A DNA stretch of 64,000 nucleotides from an uncultured Euryhalocaulis sp. (GCA_913055605.1 CAJXKJ010000005.1:1-64000), one strand, 5' to 3'; positions 53,600 through 61,569 are shown, counted from the stretch's first letter. Notes: a model not told the origin generated them from the letters alone. A program made the numbers and translations.

Positions 53600-54154
53600 A
53601 TGCGATCGCTTTCACTGCTCGTACCGCTTTGTTTCGTGCTCGCCGCGTGCGGCGACCCCGCCGTGCGGGGCGCACCGCAATTGCCGCGCGACGCCGAACT
53701 GACCGCCCCGCTGGCGCCCTATGACGAGGGCGCGGACGCCCAGGCGGCGGTGGATGCCGCCTTCGCCCGAGCCGGGGACAGCGGCAAGCGCGTCCTGGTC
53801 AATTTCGGCGGCAACTGGTGCGGGGACTGCCGCATCCTGGCCGGGATGATGGAGATCCCCGAATTCGCGGACTTCATGGAAGCGCACTACGAGCTGGTGA
53901 AAGTCGATGTCGGGGATTTCGACCGCAACGACGCGGTCGTCGCCCGCATGGGCCTGGCGCCGGACGCCGACGGCCTCGTGGGCGTGCCCACGGTCGTTGT
54001 CACGACGCCGGACGGGCGCATCGTGAATTCCGGCGACGCCTCCGAGTGGACCACGGCGCGGGAGCGCGATCCGCAGGACGCGATGGATTATTTCTACCGC
54101 TACGCCTTCGCGGAGCCTGCGGCGGACGCCGGCCAGGTCGCGATTTCGCGCTAG
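53600..54154 (+). CDS. Lipoprotein with thioredoxin-like domain (WCGDC)
   Basis: The 184-residue reading starts at the ATG at 53600 with AGGAGG upstream. It has a lipobox LAAC (Cys17) and a thioredoxin-like domain (KRVLVNFGGNWCGDCRILAGMMEIPEF) with the active site Cys74-Gly75-Asp76-Cys77. It continues with VKVDVGDFDRNDAVVARMGL and cis-Pro region VGVPTVVVTTPDG. It is anchored in the inner or outer membrane and probably reduces or isomerises disulfides in the periplasm. The WCGDC form is a less common variant of WCGPC. Confidence 0.87.
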   Translation: MRSLSLLVPLCFVLAACGDPAVRGAPQLPRDAELTAPLAPYDEGADAQAAVDAAFARAGDSGKRVLVNFGGNWCGDCRILAGMMEIPEFADFMEAHYELVKVDVGDFDRNDAVVARMGLAPDADGLVGVPTVVVTTPDGRIVNSGDASEWTTARERDPQDAMDYFYRYAFAEPAADAGQVAISR

Positions 54155-54600
54155 GCCGCGGCGGACGTGTCCGCGCCCTTCGCCATCACCGGCGCGCCCG
54201 GCGCCCGCGACTTGTAGAAGAACAGGAAGTAGCCGGTCCCGAACCACAGGCCGATCAGCATGACATTGGCGAAGATCGCGCCCCCATAGGCCAGCCAGCT
54301 GCTGTTCAGGGCGGAGATCAGGGACAGCACGCCGCTTTCCGCGCCGGCCGCCAGGCGCCGGTCCGCGGCGGCGTCGATCCAGTAGGCGATGACCGAGGCC
54401 AGCAGCGACAGGGACAGGAAGGTGCCGTAGCTGACCGTGTAGACGAAGAAGGCGAACAGCTTCAGCCCGATCCCGGCGCGGCCGAGGAAATAATAGATGC
54501 CGACGATCATGGCGAGATGCAGCGCCACGATCTGGGACAGCAGCGTGATCTGCGCGTCCATCGTGGTCTGAAACGCTTCCAGCAACTGGGCTTCGGTCAT
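54151..54600 (-). CDS. Small inner-membrane protein
   Basis: A 149-residue protein with about three to four membrane helices (IVALHLAMIVGIYYFLGRAGIGLKLFAFFVYTVSYGTFLSLSLLASVIAYW and WLAYGGAIFANVMLIGLWFGTGYFLFFY). The N-terminus is an amphipathic helix (EAQLLEAFQTTMDAQITLLS). The family is not recognised. It overlaps the end of the convergent thioredoxin gene by four bases and is followed on the same strand by the XRE gene of module B, about 35 bases away. Confidence 0.68.
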   Translation of the reverse strand: MTEAQLLEAFQTTMDAQITLLSQIVALHLAMIVGIYYFLGRAGIGLKLFAFFVYTVSYGTFLSLSLLASVIAYWIDAAADRRLAAGAESGVLSLISALNSSWLAYGGAIFANVMLIGLWFGTGYFLFFYKSRAPGAPVMAKGADTSAAA

Positions 54601-54636
54601 TCTGTGTCCCTCCCCGTGGGCGAATCCCGGCCCGCC

Positions 54637-54849
54637 CTATTCGGGCGTTACCGGGCCTTCGCCGTCGTCGAAAATATCCTCGATCCGCATCTCGAACAGG
54701 CGCGCGATCTTGAAGGCCAGCGGCAGAGACGGGTCATAGCGCCCGGCTTCCAGCGCGTTGATCGTCTGGCGCGAGACATAGAGGCGCAGCGCCAGGTCGG
54801 CCTGCGTCCAGCCGCGCTCGGTGCGCAGATCGCGCAGACGATTCTTCAT
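54637..54849 (-). CDS. XRE/Cro family regulator of membrane-protein module B
   Basis: The 70-residue HTH starts at the ATG at 54847-54849 (MKNRLRDLRTERGWTQADLALRLYVSRQTINALEAGRYDPSLPLAFKIARLFEMRIEDIF). It is the same type of small Cro-like regulator as the one in module A. The ATG overlaps the stop of the upstream membrane gene. Operator-like repeats lie in front of the operon (55922-56000), which fits autoregulation. Confidence 0.9.
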   Translation of the reverse strand: MKNRLRDLRTERGWTQADLALRLYVSRQTINALEAGRYDPSLPLAFKIARLFEMRIEDIFDDGEGPVTPE

Positions 54850-55652
54850 CCCGCGCCGCCGCCTTCGGCCGAGATCGCGATCCCGTAGGCGACCGCCCAT
54901 GCCGGCGCCAGCAGAAGCGGCGGCAGCGGCGGCCAGCCCAGCATCATCTGGACAACATTCCATGCGACCGCGCCGGCCAGAACCGCGCCGCAGGATATGG
55001 CCAGCGCGCGATGCTGTATCGCGCGCACCATTTCGTCCGCGCGGCGCAGCATCAGCGTGAATTCCCAGATCCAGGCCGCAAGGATCACGATTGGCAGGGC
55101 CGCCGCGGCGATGTCGATCAGGCCTTCGCCCCGGCGCGCCAGACGCGCCCCGATCCACACCGCGGCGACAAAGCCGACGACGAAGGGCGCATGGACGGTC
55201 AGGAATCGTTTCTGCGCGGCGTCCGGCGGGCTCAGCGGCTGGGGCCGCCCGGCGTCCGGCGCCGCGCTCAGCCAGACATGGTACAGGGCCAGCGAGCCGG
55301 CCCACATCGCCGCCGCGCCAAGGCCGAAAACGGCCCAGACAACCGAATTGCCGGCGACATAGCCCCAGGCGGACAGGAAAACGGAGGCCACCATCAGGAC
55401 CAGCATCGCCGCCAGCACGCGCACGCGGCCGCCGGAGATCGCGGCGGCCGTTCCGCCCTCCGCATCCGCCCGCTGCGCGCGCGCGGCCATGGCGAGCCAG
55501 CCGAGCCACAGCGCTAGGCTGAGCGCCGCCGCCCCGATGCGCGCCGGCCAGGACAGGCCCCAGCCGAACGCCAGCACCGTTCCGTTCAGGCTGACGATGG
55601 CCAGGACCAGCAGGATGATTGCGGCGGGGCTGCTGGGCTGATCGCTGTTCAC
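54846..55652 (-). CDS. Multi-pass membrane protein of module B
   Basis: The 268-residue reading starts at the GTG at 55650-55652 with GGAGGA upstream (product VNSDQPSSPAAIILLVLAIVS). About seven membrane helices are visible (for example IILLVLAIVSLNGTVLAFGWG, VVWAVFGLGAAAMWAGSLALYHVWL, FVVGFVAAVWIGARLA, AAALPIVILAAWIWEFTLML). The family is not recognised. It sits between an 85-residue membrane protein gene and the XRE gene with GTGA and ATGA overlaps, so the three are a coupled operon. Confidence 0.78.
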   Translation of the reverse strand: MNSDQPSSPAAIILLVLAIVSLNGTVLAFGWGLSWPARIGAAALSLALWLGWLAMAARAQRADAEGGTAAAISGGRVRVLAAMLVLMVASVFLSAWGYVAGNSVVWAVFGLGAAAMWAGSLALYHVWLSAAPDAGRPQPLSPPDAAQKRFLTVHAPFVVGFVAAVWIGARLARRGEGLIDIAAAALPIVILAAWIWEFTLMLRRADEMVRAIQHRALAISCGAVLAGAVAWNVVQMMLGWPPLPPLLLAPAWAVAYGIAISAEGGGAG

Positions 55653-55906
55653 GCCTGTCCTCCAAACCGCGCCGTAACGCGTTCCCACAGGCGACGGCGG
55701 TTTGCAAACGCCGCCCAGCCCAGCGTGAACGCGCCGGTCCAGATCATGATTTCCGTGGCGATGGCGGAAACGGTCACCATGGCCGTCCATTCCGCCACGC
55801 TCGGCCGCCCGCTGATCGCCAGCGTGCCGAACGTATAGGCCCAGCACGCTGCACAGGCCGCCGCCGCCAGACCGAAAACCGCCCGCCGAACCAGTTTGCC
55901 GTTCAT
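55649..55906 (-). CDS. Small two-helix membrane protein of module B
   Basis: An 85-residue protein with membrane helices FGLAAAACAACWAYTFGTLAI and AMVTVSAIATEIMIWTGAFTLGWAAF. A basic N-terminus (MNGKLVRRAV) and a C-terminal ANRRRLWERVTARFG mark the cytoplasmic ends. It overlaps the next gene by a GTGA junction. Unknown family; the first gene of the module B operon. Confidence 0.72.
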   Translation of the reverse strand: MNGKLVRRAVFGLAAAACAACWAYTFGTLAISGRPSVAEWTAMVTVSAIATEIMIWTGAFTLGWAAFANRRRLWERVTARFGGQA

Positions 55907-55921
55907 GTCGTCCCCTTCTTA

Positions 55922-56000
55922 GGAAAGCTAGCTTTACATATAACGCGAATTTTCGGCTTGTAAAGCAAGGTTGACATTTGGAAAGCTCGCTAGACATATG
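55922..56000. promoter_or_regulatory. Direct repeats and divergent promoter of XRE module B
   Basis: The repeat GGAAAGCTAGCTTTACATATA (55922-55942, split here as GGAAAGCT-AGCT-TTACATATA) recurs as GGAAAGCT-CGCT-AGACATATG at 55980-56000, 17 of 21 positions equal. The first contains the 12-bp palindrome AAAGCTAGCTTT. An exact TTGACA (55971-55976) lies 17 bases before ACATAT and would drive the amidohydrolase gene. The second repeat overlies that promoter, so one regulator may control both directions. Confidence 0.65.
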
Positions 56001-56050
56001 GAAAGGGAATTTTCCATTCGCGGCGGGGGCCGCACAGACCGGGGAGTGAC

Positions 56051-57538
56051 ATGACCGTTCGAAATAATCTCTTCTATCTCATTGGCTTGGCGTCGGCCGC
56101 GGCCGTGTCGGGATGTATCGCGGAGCGCCCGAAGGCGGAGTATGTGGACGCATCGCTCTATTCGGGTTTCACCCTGGTGGACCCGGAGGCGCGGACCAGC
56201 ACGCCCGAATCCTGGCTGATCGTGCGGGGCGGGAACATCGCCGAAATCGGGACCGGCGCGCCGCCTGCGGGCGAGTTCGCGGCGGTCCACGACATGACGG
56301 GCCGCTACGCCCTACCGGGGATGATCGACGCGCACGGCCACATCACCGGCGGGCCCCAGCGGGTGAGCATGACCGATGACGGCCTGCTGATCGAACTCAC
56401 GACCGGCGATGAATACACGCGCTCCAACGCCGCGATCGCCCTGTCGTCCGGCGTCACCACGGTCCGTAATCCGGGCGGCGGGCCGGTCGCCGCGTCGCGC
56501 TATGACGCCATGCTGGAAAGCGGCGAATGGACCGGGCCGCAGGCGCTGCACGCCGGCGCCGTCCACCAGCCGCCGCCTTTTGGCGGGGAGTCCATCTCCC
56601 ACCCGCAGACGCCGGAGGAATGGGACCGGGACGCCGCATCCGAGGCGGCCCTCGGGATGACCTATTACAAGCTCTATACGGATCTGACCGAGGCCGAGGT
56701 GGCCGAAGGCGTCCGCGCGGCGAAGGCGCACGGCCTGATCCCCATCGCGCATCTGAACGCGGTCAGCTGGACGCGCGCGGCGGAGCTGGGCGTCCAGCAA
56801 TTCGAGCACGCTTTGCCGACCAGCCCCGACCTGTTGGAGCCCGAAGCCCGCGCCGAGTACGCGATGGGGCCGGATTTCATGACCCGCTGGTGGGAGCTGG
56901 CGGACCTGGACGGGCCGGTGATGGCGCAGATGATTGAAACGCTGGAGGCGAACGGCGCGGCCGTCGACCTGACCCTGCAGGTGAACGAGATCATCTATTT
57001 CGCCGATCAGCTGGAGACCACTTTCCCGGAAATGGGCGGCGGCGAGGTGCCGGACTATTTCCACCCGGACGTCGCGGCCTCGCTGGAGCCGAATTACGCC
57101 GCCATGGCCGCGATGCCGGCCGAACAGCTGGCGCGCGGCAAGGCGGTGTGGCCCAAAGTGCTGGCGTTCGCGAAGCTGCTGCATGAGTCCGATATCGGCC
57201 TGATGATCGGCACCGACGGCACGGGCGGCGGCGCCACCTATGCGCACGAGCTGAAAAACCATGTCCTGGCCGGCATCCCGGAATGGGAGGTGCTGCGCAT
57301 GGCGACCTCCGGCAACGCGGACCTGATGGGGCTGGGCGAACAGACCGGCCGCATCGCGGAAGGCTATGAGGCCGACCTGGTCTTCCTCGCCGCCGACCCC
57401 GTGGCGGAAGTGGAGCATGTGCGGGACGTGGCGCTGGTCGTCGCCGATGGACAGGCGCACGAACCCGAAGCCCTGCTGGACATCGCGCGCGGCATCGCCG
57501 CGACGGCCCGGGCGCGCAGCGCAGCCGCGGCTGACTGA
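56051..57538 (+). CDS. Lipoprotein amidohydrolase family enzyme
   Basis: The protein (495 residues) has a lipobox (VSGC, Cys at residue 22) and an amidohydrolase fold. The HxH metal motif is His95-Gly-His97 in MIDAHGHITGG. YYKLYTDLTEAE may provide the carboxylated Lys. PIAHLNAVSW and QQFEHALPTS give the next two His, and LMIGTDGTGGGAT the catalytic Asp. This set fits a binuclear Zn enzyme of the imidazolonepropionase/prolidase-like group. The substrate is unknown. It is divergent from XRE module B, whose operator repeats overlap its promoter. Confidence 0.88.
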   Translation: MTVRNNLFYLIGLASAAAVSGCIAERPKAEYVDASLYSGFTLVDPEARTSTPESWLIVRGGNIAEIGTGAPPAGEFAAVHDMTGRYALPGMIDAHGHITGGPQRVSMTDDGLLIELTTGDEYTRSNAAIALSSGVTTVRNPGGGPVAASRYDAMLESGEWTGPQALHAGAVHQPPPFGGESISHPQTPEEWDRDAASEAALGMTYYKLYTDLTEAEVAEGVRAAKAHGLIPIAHLNAVSWTRAAELGVQQFEHALPTSPDLLEPEARAEYAMGPDFMTRWWELADLDGPVMAQMIETLEANGAAVDLTLQVNEIIYFADQLETTFPEMGGGEVPDYFHPDVAASLEPNYAAMAAMPAEQLARGKAVWPKVLAFAKLLHESDIGLMIGTDGTGGGATYAHELKNHVLAGIPEWEVLRMATSGNADLMGLGEQTGRIAEGYEADLVFLAADPVAEVEHVRDVALVVADGQAHEPEALLDIARGIAATARARSAAAAD

Positions 57539-57550
57539 GCCATACCGGCA

Positions 57551-57587
57551 AAAAGAAAAAGGGCGCGGGAGGGTATCTCCCGCGCCC
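57551..57587 (-). terminator. Terminator for the peroxiredoxin gene
   Basis: GGGCGCGGGAG (57561-57571) pairs perfectly with CTCCCGCGCCC (57577-57587) around GGTAT. On the minus strand the stem is followed by TTTTTCTTTT, a good U-tract, so it ends transcription of the peroxiredoxin gene. It may also serve the convergent amidohydrolase gene weakly. Confidence 0.85.
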
Positions 57588-57610
57588 TGATTGTTCGCGC
57601 TGCCCGGCGC

Positions 57611-58246
57611 CTATTTGTTCGGCTGGGGCGTGGTGCGCAGATACGGCTTGATCTTCGTGTAGCCCTTCGGGAACAGCGTGTCGGCGTCCGCGTCCGCCAC
57701 GCTCGGCACGATGATCACGTCGTCGCCGGCCCGCCAGTTCGCCGGCGTCGCCACCTTGTAATTGTCGGTCAGCTGCAGCGAGTCGATCAGGCGCAGGACC
57801 TCGTCGAAATTCCGACCGGCGCTGGGCGGATAGGCGAAGAAGGCGCGGATCTTCTTGTTCGGGTCGATGATGAAGACCGTCCGCACCGTCACCTTGGCGT
57901 CCGCCTTGGGATGGATCATCCCGTATTTGTTGGCGACGTCCTGGTTCTCGTCCGCGATGATCGGAAAATTCACCGCGCAGCCCTGGGTCTCCTCGATGTC
58001 GCCGATCCAGCCTTTGTGATCGGCCAGCGGGTCGACGGAGACAGCTATCGCCTTGACATTACGGGCGGAAAACTCGTCTTTCAGCTTCGCGGTCGCGCCC
58101 AGTTCGGTGGTGCAGACCGGGGTGTAATCCTTCGGGTGGCTGAACAGAACGACCCAGTTGTCGCCAATCCAGTCATGGAATTTGATCTTGCCGGCCGTGG
58201 TTTCGGCCTCGAAATCCGGTGCGATATCGCCGATTTGCAGGCTCAT
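57611..58246 (-). CDS. 1-Cys peroxiredoxin (AhpC/TSA, Prx6 type)
   Basis: The 211-residue reading starts at the ATG at 58244-58246 (MSLQIGDIAPDFEAETTAG). The peroxidatic Cys45 is in the motif YTPVCTTE. No resolving Cys with the usual spacing is present, and the C-terminus is long (KGYTKIKPYLRTTPQPNK), as in Prx6/1-Cys enzymes. It reduces peroxides with an external thiol. The gene carries its own terminator and is divergent from sixA. Confidence 0.92.
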   Translation of the reverse strand: MSLQIGDIAPDFEAETTAGKIKFHDWIGDNWVVLFSHPKDYTPVCTTELGATAKLKDEFSARNVKAIAVSVDPLADHKGWIGDIEETQGCAVNFPIIADENQDVANKYGMIHPKADAKVTVRTVFIIDPNKKIRAFFAYPPSAGRNFDEVLRLIDSLQLTDNYKVATPANWRAGDDVIIVPSVADADADTLFPKGYTKIKPYLRTTPQPNK

Positions 58247-58335
58247 GGCGTGTCTCCGTGGGGGTGAACGGCATGGCGGACATGGCCTTGGCGTACGCCA
58301 ATTGCAAGGCGTGAATTGAACGATTGGGACCTGCG

Positions 58336-58839
58336 TTGAAACTGATCCTGTTGCGCCACGCCAAGGCCGAGCCGTTCGAGTCGGAACAGACCGACATGGA
58401 CCGCCGGCTGGAGCCCGCCGGACGCCGGCGCGCATGGGCGAACGCCCAGGCGTTGGCGCGTCTGGACGTCGCGCCGGACATCGCGCTGGTCTCCCCCGCC
58501 GCCCGCACGGTCGAGACCTGGGAAACCGTGGAGCCGGTCCTGGGCGGCCGGATGCAGACCGTGCCGGCGCTGTATCACGCCAGCCCGGCGGCGATCATGG
58601 CCGCGGTGGCCGAGGCCGCGAAGCCGGAGATCAGCCTGATGGTCGTCGGCCATAATCCCGGCCTGCACGACCTGGCCCTGAATCTGGCCCGCGCCGGCGA
58701 CGCCCCGCGGGAGGTGCTGACGGGCCTCGCCAGCGGATTCCCCACCGCCTCTGCGGCGGTCTTCGACTGGTCGCAGAAGACCGACCAGCCCAGCTTCCTG
58801 GCCCTGATCGTCAAGGGACGGACCCTTACCGCCGACTGA
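58336..58839 (+). CDS. SixA-type histidine phosphatase
   Basis: The protein (167 residues) starts at a TTG at 58336, chosen because GGGA lies eight bases before it and the product then begins LKLILLRHAKAEPF. The RHG-like motif has catalytic His8 in RHAK. SPAARTVETWE and VVGHNPGLHDL supply the other active-site Arg and His. SixA dephosphorylates phosphohistidine on phosphotransfer proteins and so tunes two-component or PTS signalling. It could have wider small-phosphatase activity. Confidence 0.85.
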   Translation: MKLILLRHAKAEPFESEQTDMDRRLEPAGRRRAWANAQALARLDVAPDIALVSPAARTVETWETVEPVLGGRMQTVPALYHASPAAIMAAVAEAAKPEISLMVVGHNPGLHDLALNLARAGDAPREVLTGLASGFPTASAAVFDWSQKTDQPSFLALIVKGRTLTAD

Positions 58840-58942
58840 TTTTCGGCTGACTCCCGGTCAATGGACTCGCCACAGGCGTGCGCCTCCGCTTAAATACCCG
58901 CCGATCTGCACAGACCCGGGCTTTTGGGGGGCTTTGGGCGAT

Positions 58943-60517
58943 ATGGTTGGGGCTGAAACCGCTCAGGCGGCGCGCGTGCGCGCGTCCGCCATGGGGGGCA
59001 AGCGTGACGATGACGGGGGGCAGGGCGACCGGCGGGGCGCCCGGTCGGCCCGCATCCTCGATTCCGCGATCCATGACCTGGCCCGGCGGGCGCCGCACTG
59101 GTCTGCGGCCCGCCGCATTACGCCCGGCCAGGCGCGCGCTTTGGGTATCGGCGCGGCGATCGCGGCGCTGCTGGGGGTCCTCGCGCCTTTGCCGGCCGGG
59201 GCGGCGGCGGTCTTCATCGTCACGCTCGGCTTCTCCTCGCTGATCCTGTTCCGGCTGTGGGCCGCGCTGGTCGCGCGTCCCTTGCCGCCGCCGGAGCCGG
59301 TCTCCGGCGACCTGCCCGTCTACACCATCCTCGCCCCCCTCTACCGGGAGGCGCGGGTGGCTCCTGCGCTGGTCGCCGCGCTGGAGGCGCTGGACTATCC
59401 GCGCGCGCTGCTGGACGTGAAGCTGGTCGTGGAGGCCGACGACGCGGAGACGCTGGCCGCGGTCCGCGCCTGCGCCCCGGCCGATTTCGAGATTGTGGAG
59501 ACGCCCGCCGGCGGTCCGCGCACCAAGCCAAAGGCGCTGACCTATGCGCTCGCCTTCGCGCGGGGCGAATTGCTGGCCATCTATGACGCGGAGGACCGGC
59601 CGCACCCGGCCCAGCTGCGCGCCGCCGTCGCCGCCTTCGCGCGCGGCGGGCGCGATCTGGTCTGCGTGCAGGCGCCGCTGGCTTTCTATAACGCCAACGA
59701 AAATTTCCTGACGCGCAGCTTCGCGCTGGAATACGCCATCCATTTCCGGCTCGTCCTGCCGGCGCTGCTGCGCATGGGCGCGCCGATCCCGCTCGGCGGC
59801 ACGTCCAATCATTTCCGCACCGGCGCGCTGCGCGCCGCGGGCGGCTGGGATCCCTATAATGTGACGGAGGACGCCGATCTCGGCCTGCGCATGGCGGCGA
59901 TGGGCGGGCGGCTGGGCATGATCGCCCCGCCGACGCTGGAGGAGGCGACCTGCCGCCTCGGTCCCTGGATCCGCCAGCGCTCGCGCTGGCTGAAGGGCTA
60001 CGCCCAGACCGTGCTGGTCCACACCCGCGCCCGGCCGGGCCGGCCGAATTTCCGGAAGGCCGCGACGCTGTGGCTGACCCTGGGCGGGGCGCTGGCCGCC
60101 GCGACGATGCACGGCCCGACCCTGATCTGGCTCGCCGCCATGCTGGCCTGGAGTTCCGACGCGCATCTTCTGGCGCCGGCCCTGCTGTCCGCCGGCTATT
60201 GCGCGACGCTGGTCGGCGCCCTGCGGGCCGCCAGCCTGTCGGGCGACCGCACGCTGATCTTCGCCGCGCTGCTGACGCCCTTCTACTGGCCGCTGCAGAC
60301 CGTCGCCGCGGCGATCGCCTTCCGCCAGCTCTGGAGCGCGCCCTATCGCTGGGAAAAGACCGAGCACGGCGTCAGCCGCGCCGTGACCGGGAATGCGGAC
60401 ACGAAAAAGGCGGCGCGGGGGGAGGGCCGCGCCGCCTTTCCGGATCGTTCGGCCGCGCCTGCGGCCGGGTTCGCGGGAGGGGCGCCGGCTGCGGAGCCCT
60501 CCGTCCCGAAGGCCTAG
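58943..60517 (+). CDS. Membrane glycosyltransferase family 2
   Basis: The 524-residue reading starts at the ATG at 58943; ATG at 58991 is an alternative. After a basic N-terminus there are two membrane helices (about residues 70-120). The GT2 catalytic domain has YTILAPLYREARVAPALVAALEALDYP, the DAED metal/nucleotide motif in IYDAEDRPHPAQL, TED in NVTEDADLGLRM, and QRSRWLKGYAQT (QxxRW). More helices follow, so it is a processive or membrane-embedded transferase of the cellulose/chitin synthase group, with no PilZ domain. The C-terminal tail (about residues 490-524) is Ala-rich. No polysaccharide operon is next to it. Confidence 0.88.
   Translation: MVGAETAQAARVRASAMGGKRDDDGGQGDRRGARSARILDSAIHDLARRAPHWSAARRITPGQARALGIGAAIAALLGVLAPLPAGAAAVFIVTLGFSSLILFRLWAALVARPLPPPEPVSGDLPVYTILAPLYREARVAPALVAALEALDYPRALLDVKLVVEADDAETLAAVRACAPADFEIVETPAGGPRTKPKALTYALAFARGELLAIYDAEDRPHPAQLRAAVAAFARGGRDLVCVQAPLAFYNANENFLTRSFALEYAIHFRLVLPALLRMGAPIPLGGTSNHFRTGALRAAGGWDPYNVTEDADLGLRMAAMGGRLGMIAPPTLEEATCRLGPWIRQRSRWLKGYAQTVLVHTRARPGRPNFRKAATLWLTLGGALAAATMHGPTLIWLAAMLAWSSDAHLLAPALLSAGYCATLVGALRAASLSGDRTLIFAALLTPFYWPLQTVAAAIAFRQLWSAPYRWEKTEHGVSRAVTGNADTKKAARGEGRAAFPDRSAAPAAGFAGGAPAAEPSVPKA
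60404..60439 (-). terminator. Terminator of hsp20 lying inside the glycosyltransferase gene
   Basis: AAAGGCGGCGCGG (60406-60418) pairs perfectly with CCGCGCCGCCTTT (60427-60439) with an 8-base loop. On the minus strand it is followed by TTTTTCG. It is about 80 bases downstream of the hsp20 stop and antisense to the last 40 codons of the GT2 gene. Confidence 0.8.
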
Positions 60518-60518
60518 A

Positions 60519-60977
60519 TCAGGCGGCCTTCTTGGAGTCGATCAGCTTGCCGCCGCCGGCGGACTCGATCGCGATCTTCCGGGGCTTCAGCGCCTCGGGC
60601 ACTTCGCGGGCGAGCTCGACGGACAGCAGGCCGTTTTCGAGCCGCGCGCCCTTCACGACGACATGGTCGGCGAGGTGGAAGCGGCGCTCGAAGGCGCGCT
60701 CGGCGATGCCGCGATGCAGGTAGGTGCGGCCCTCGTCGTTCGGCTCCTTGCGGCCGGAAATCGTCAGGACATTGTCCCGGACCTCGAGCTCGATTTCGTC
60801 CTGGCCGAAACCGGCCACGGCGAGATCGATGCGATAGGCGTCTTCGCCGGTCTGCTCGATATTATACGGGGGATATCCCGCGCCGGCGTCGCCGCCCGAG
60901 GCGGCGTCGATCAGATTGGCCAGCCGGTCGAAGCCGACAATGGTCCGGTACAGCGGGGAATAATCGGAACTGCGCAT
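60519..60977 (-). CDS. Small heat-shock protein (Hsp20/IbpA type)
   Basis: The 152-residue chaperone has the alpha-crystallin domain: GYPPYNIEQTGEDAYRIDLAVAGFGQDEIELEVRDNVLTISGRKE, then TYLHRGIAERAFERRFHLADHVVVKGARLENGLLSVELAREVPEALKP. The A-x-x-x-N-G-x-L signature is present as LENGLLSV. It holds unfolded proteins during heat stress. Its leader has a RpoH-like promoter and a ROSE-like hairpin, which indicate heat control at both transcription and translation. Confidence 0.93.
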   Translation of the reverse strand: MRSSDYSPLYRTIVGFDRLANLIDAASGGDAGAGYPPYNIEQTGEDAYRIDLAVAGFGQDEIELEVRDNVLTISGRKEPNDEGRTYLHRGIAERAFERRFHLADHVVVKGARLENGLLSVELAREVPEALKPRKIAIESAGGGKLIDSKKAA

Positions 60978-61030
60978 TTCACGTCCTCCATCAGAAGCAA
61001 CATGGGCGCCCGCGATCCGGCGGGCGCTTT
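60978..61030 (-). promoter_or_regulatory. ROSE-like RNA thermometer in the hsp20 leader
   Basis: In the minus-strand 5' UTR the Shine-Dalgarno GGAGGA (60984-60989) is faced by TTGCTTCT just upstream, with loop GAT, the U-U-G-C-U type anti-SD motif of ROSE elements. A second hairpin upstream pairs GCGCCCGC with GCGGGCGC (61006-61027, six-base loop). More hairpins can be drawn up to the start of transcription near 61098, giving a leader of about 120 nt as in known ROSE elements. Heat would melt the SD hairpin. Confidence 0.65.
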
Positions 61031-61104
61031 CCGGTTTTCAGGCCCGCCCGCCATCATGGCCGGACGCGCCGGAAGGCCCGCTCGGGGCGCCTTCCACGGG
61101 TTGA

Positions 61105-61131
61105 GGTAGGGGCGGGGCGGACCGGTTCAAG
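61105..61131 (-). promoter_or_regulatory. RpoH (sigma-32)-type promoter of hsp20
   Basis: Reading the minus strand, CTTG (61131-61128) is followed after exactly 17 bases by CCTACC (61110-61105). This fits the alphaproteobacterial heat-shock consensus CTTG-N17/18-CYTATNT in its core, with CCTA-CC. It also reads CTTGAA ... CCCCTA in the E. coli style. The predicted start near 61098 fits the thermometer length. Confidence 0.65.
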
Positions 61132-61251
61132 ACCCGGAGTCGCCGCCCCGTGCGGCGCACGGGCGCTTGCCTGAACCCGGCCGCCGCGCTTGATTGCTGC
61201 GCCGCGCATACGGCTTCCGTCATCCATCGCCGCACAGGACCGACAGCCGCC

Positions 61252-61569
61252 ATGGCGGACATCACCGTGGAAAAAATCACCGACCGCCTGCGCCGGGAGG
61301 CGCATCGCGCCGACGGGCTCGGCAAGGCGGTGAAGCTCGATTTCGGCGCCGAGGGTCTGGTCCGCGTCGACGCGGCCCAGTCGCCGCCCGAGGTCAGCAA
61401 CGAGGACGGCCCCGCCGACACGGTGCTGCGGGTCAGCCTGTCCGACTTCGCGCGGATCGCGCGCGGCGACCTGGACCCGATGCGGGCGGTGCTGACGCGC
61501 AAGCTGAAGATCGGCGGCGACATGGGCGCGGCGATGAAGCTGGCCCAGCTGTTCCGGGAGAGCCGGTGA
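61252..61569 (+). CDS. SCP2 sterol-binding domain protein
   Basis: The 105-residue protein starts at the ATG at 61252 (MADITVEKITDRLRREAHRADGLGKAVKLDFGAEGLVRVD). It has the SCP2 pattern, in particular TVLRVSLSDFARIARGDLDPMRAVLTRKLKIGGDMGAAMKLAQLF, in which the MRA-x-x-x-x-KLK-x-x-G-x-M segment lines the hydrophobic cavity. Such proteins bind or carry lipids or acyl-CoA. The stop overlaps the start of the hydrolase gene (GTGA), which points to a joint job in lipid metabolism. Confidence 0.9.
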   Translation: MADITVEKITDRLRREAHRADGLGKAVKLDFGAEGLVRVDAAQSPPEVSNEDGPADTVLRVSLSDFARIARGDLDPMRAVLTRKLKIGGDMGAAMKLAQLFRESR

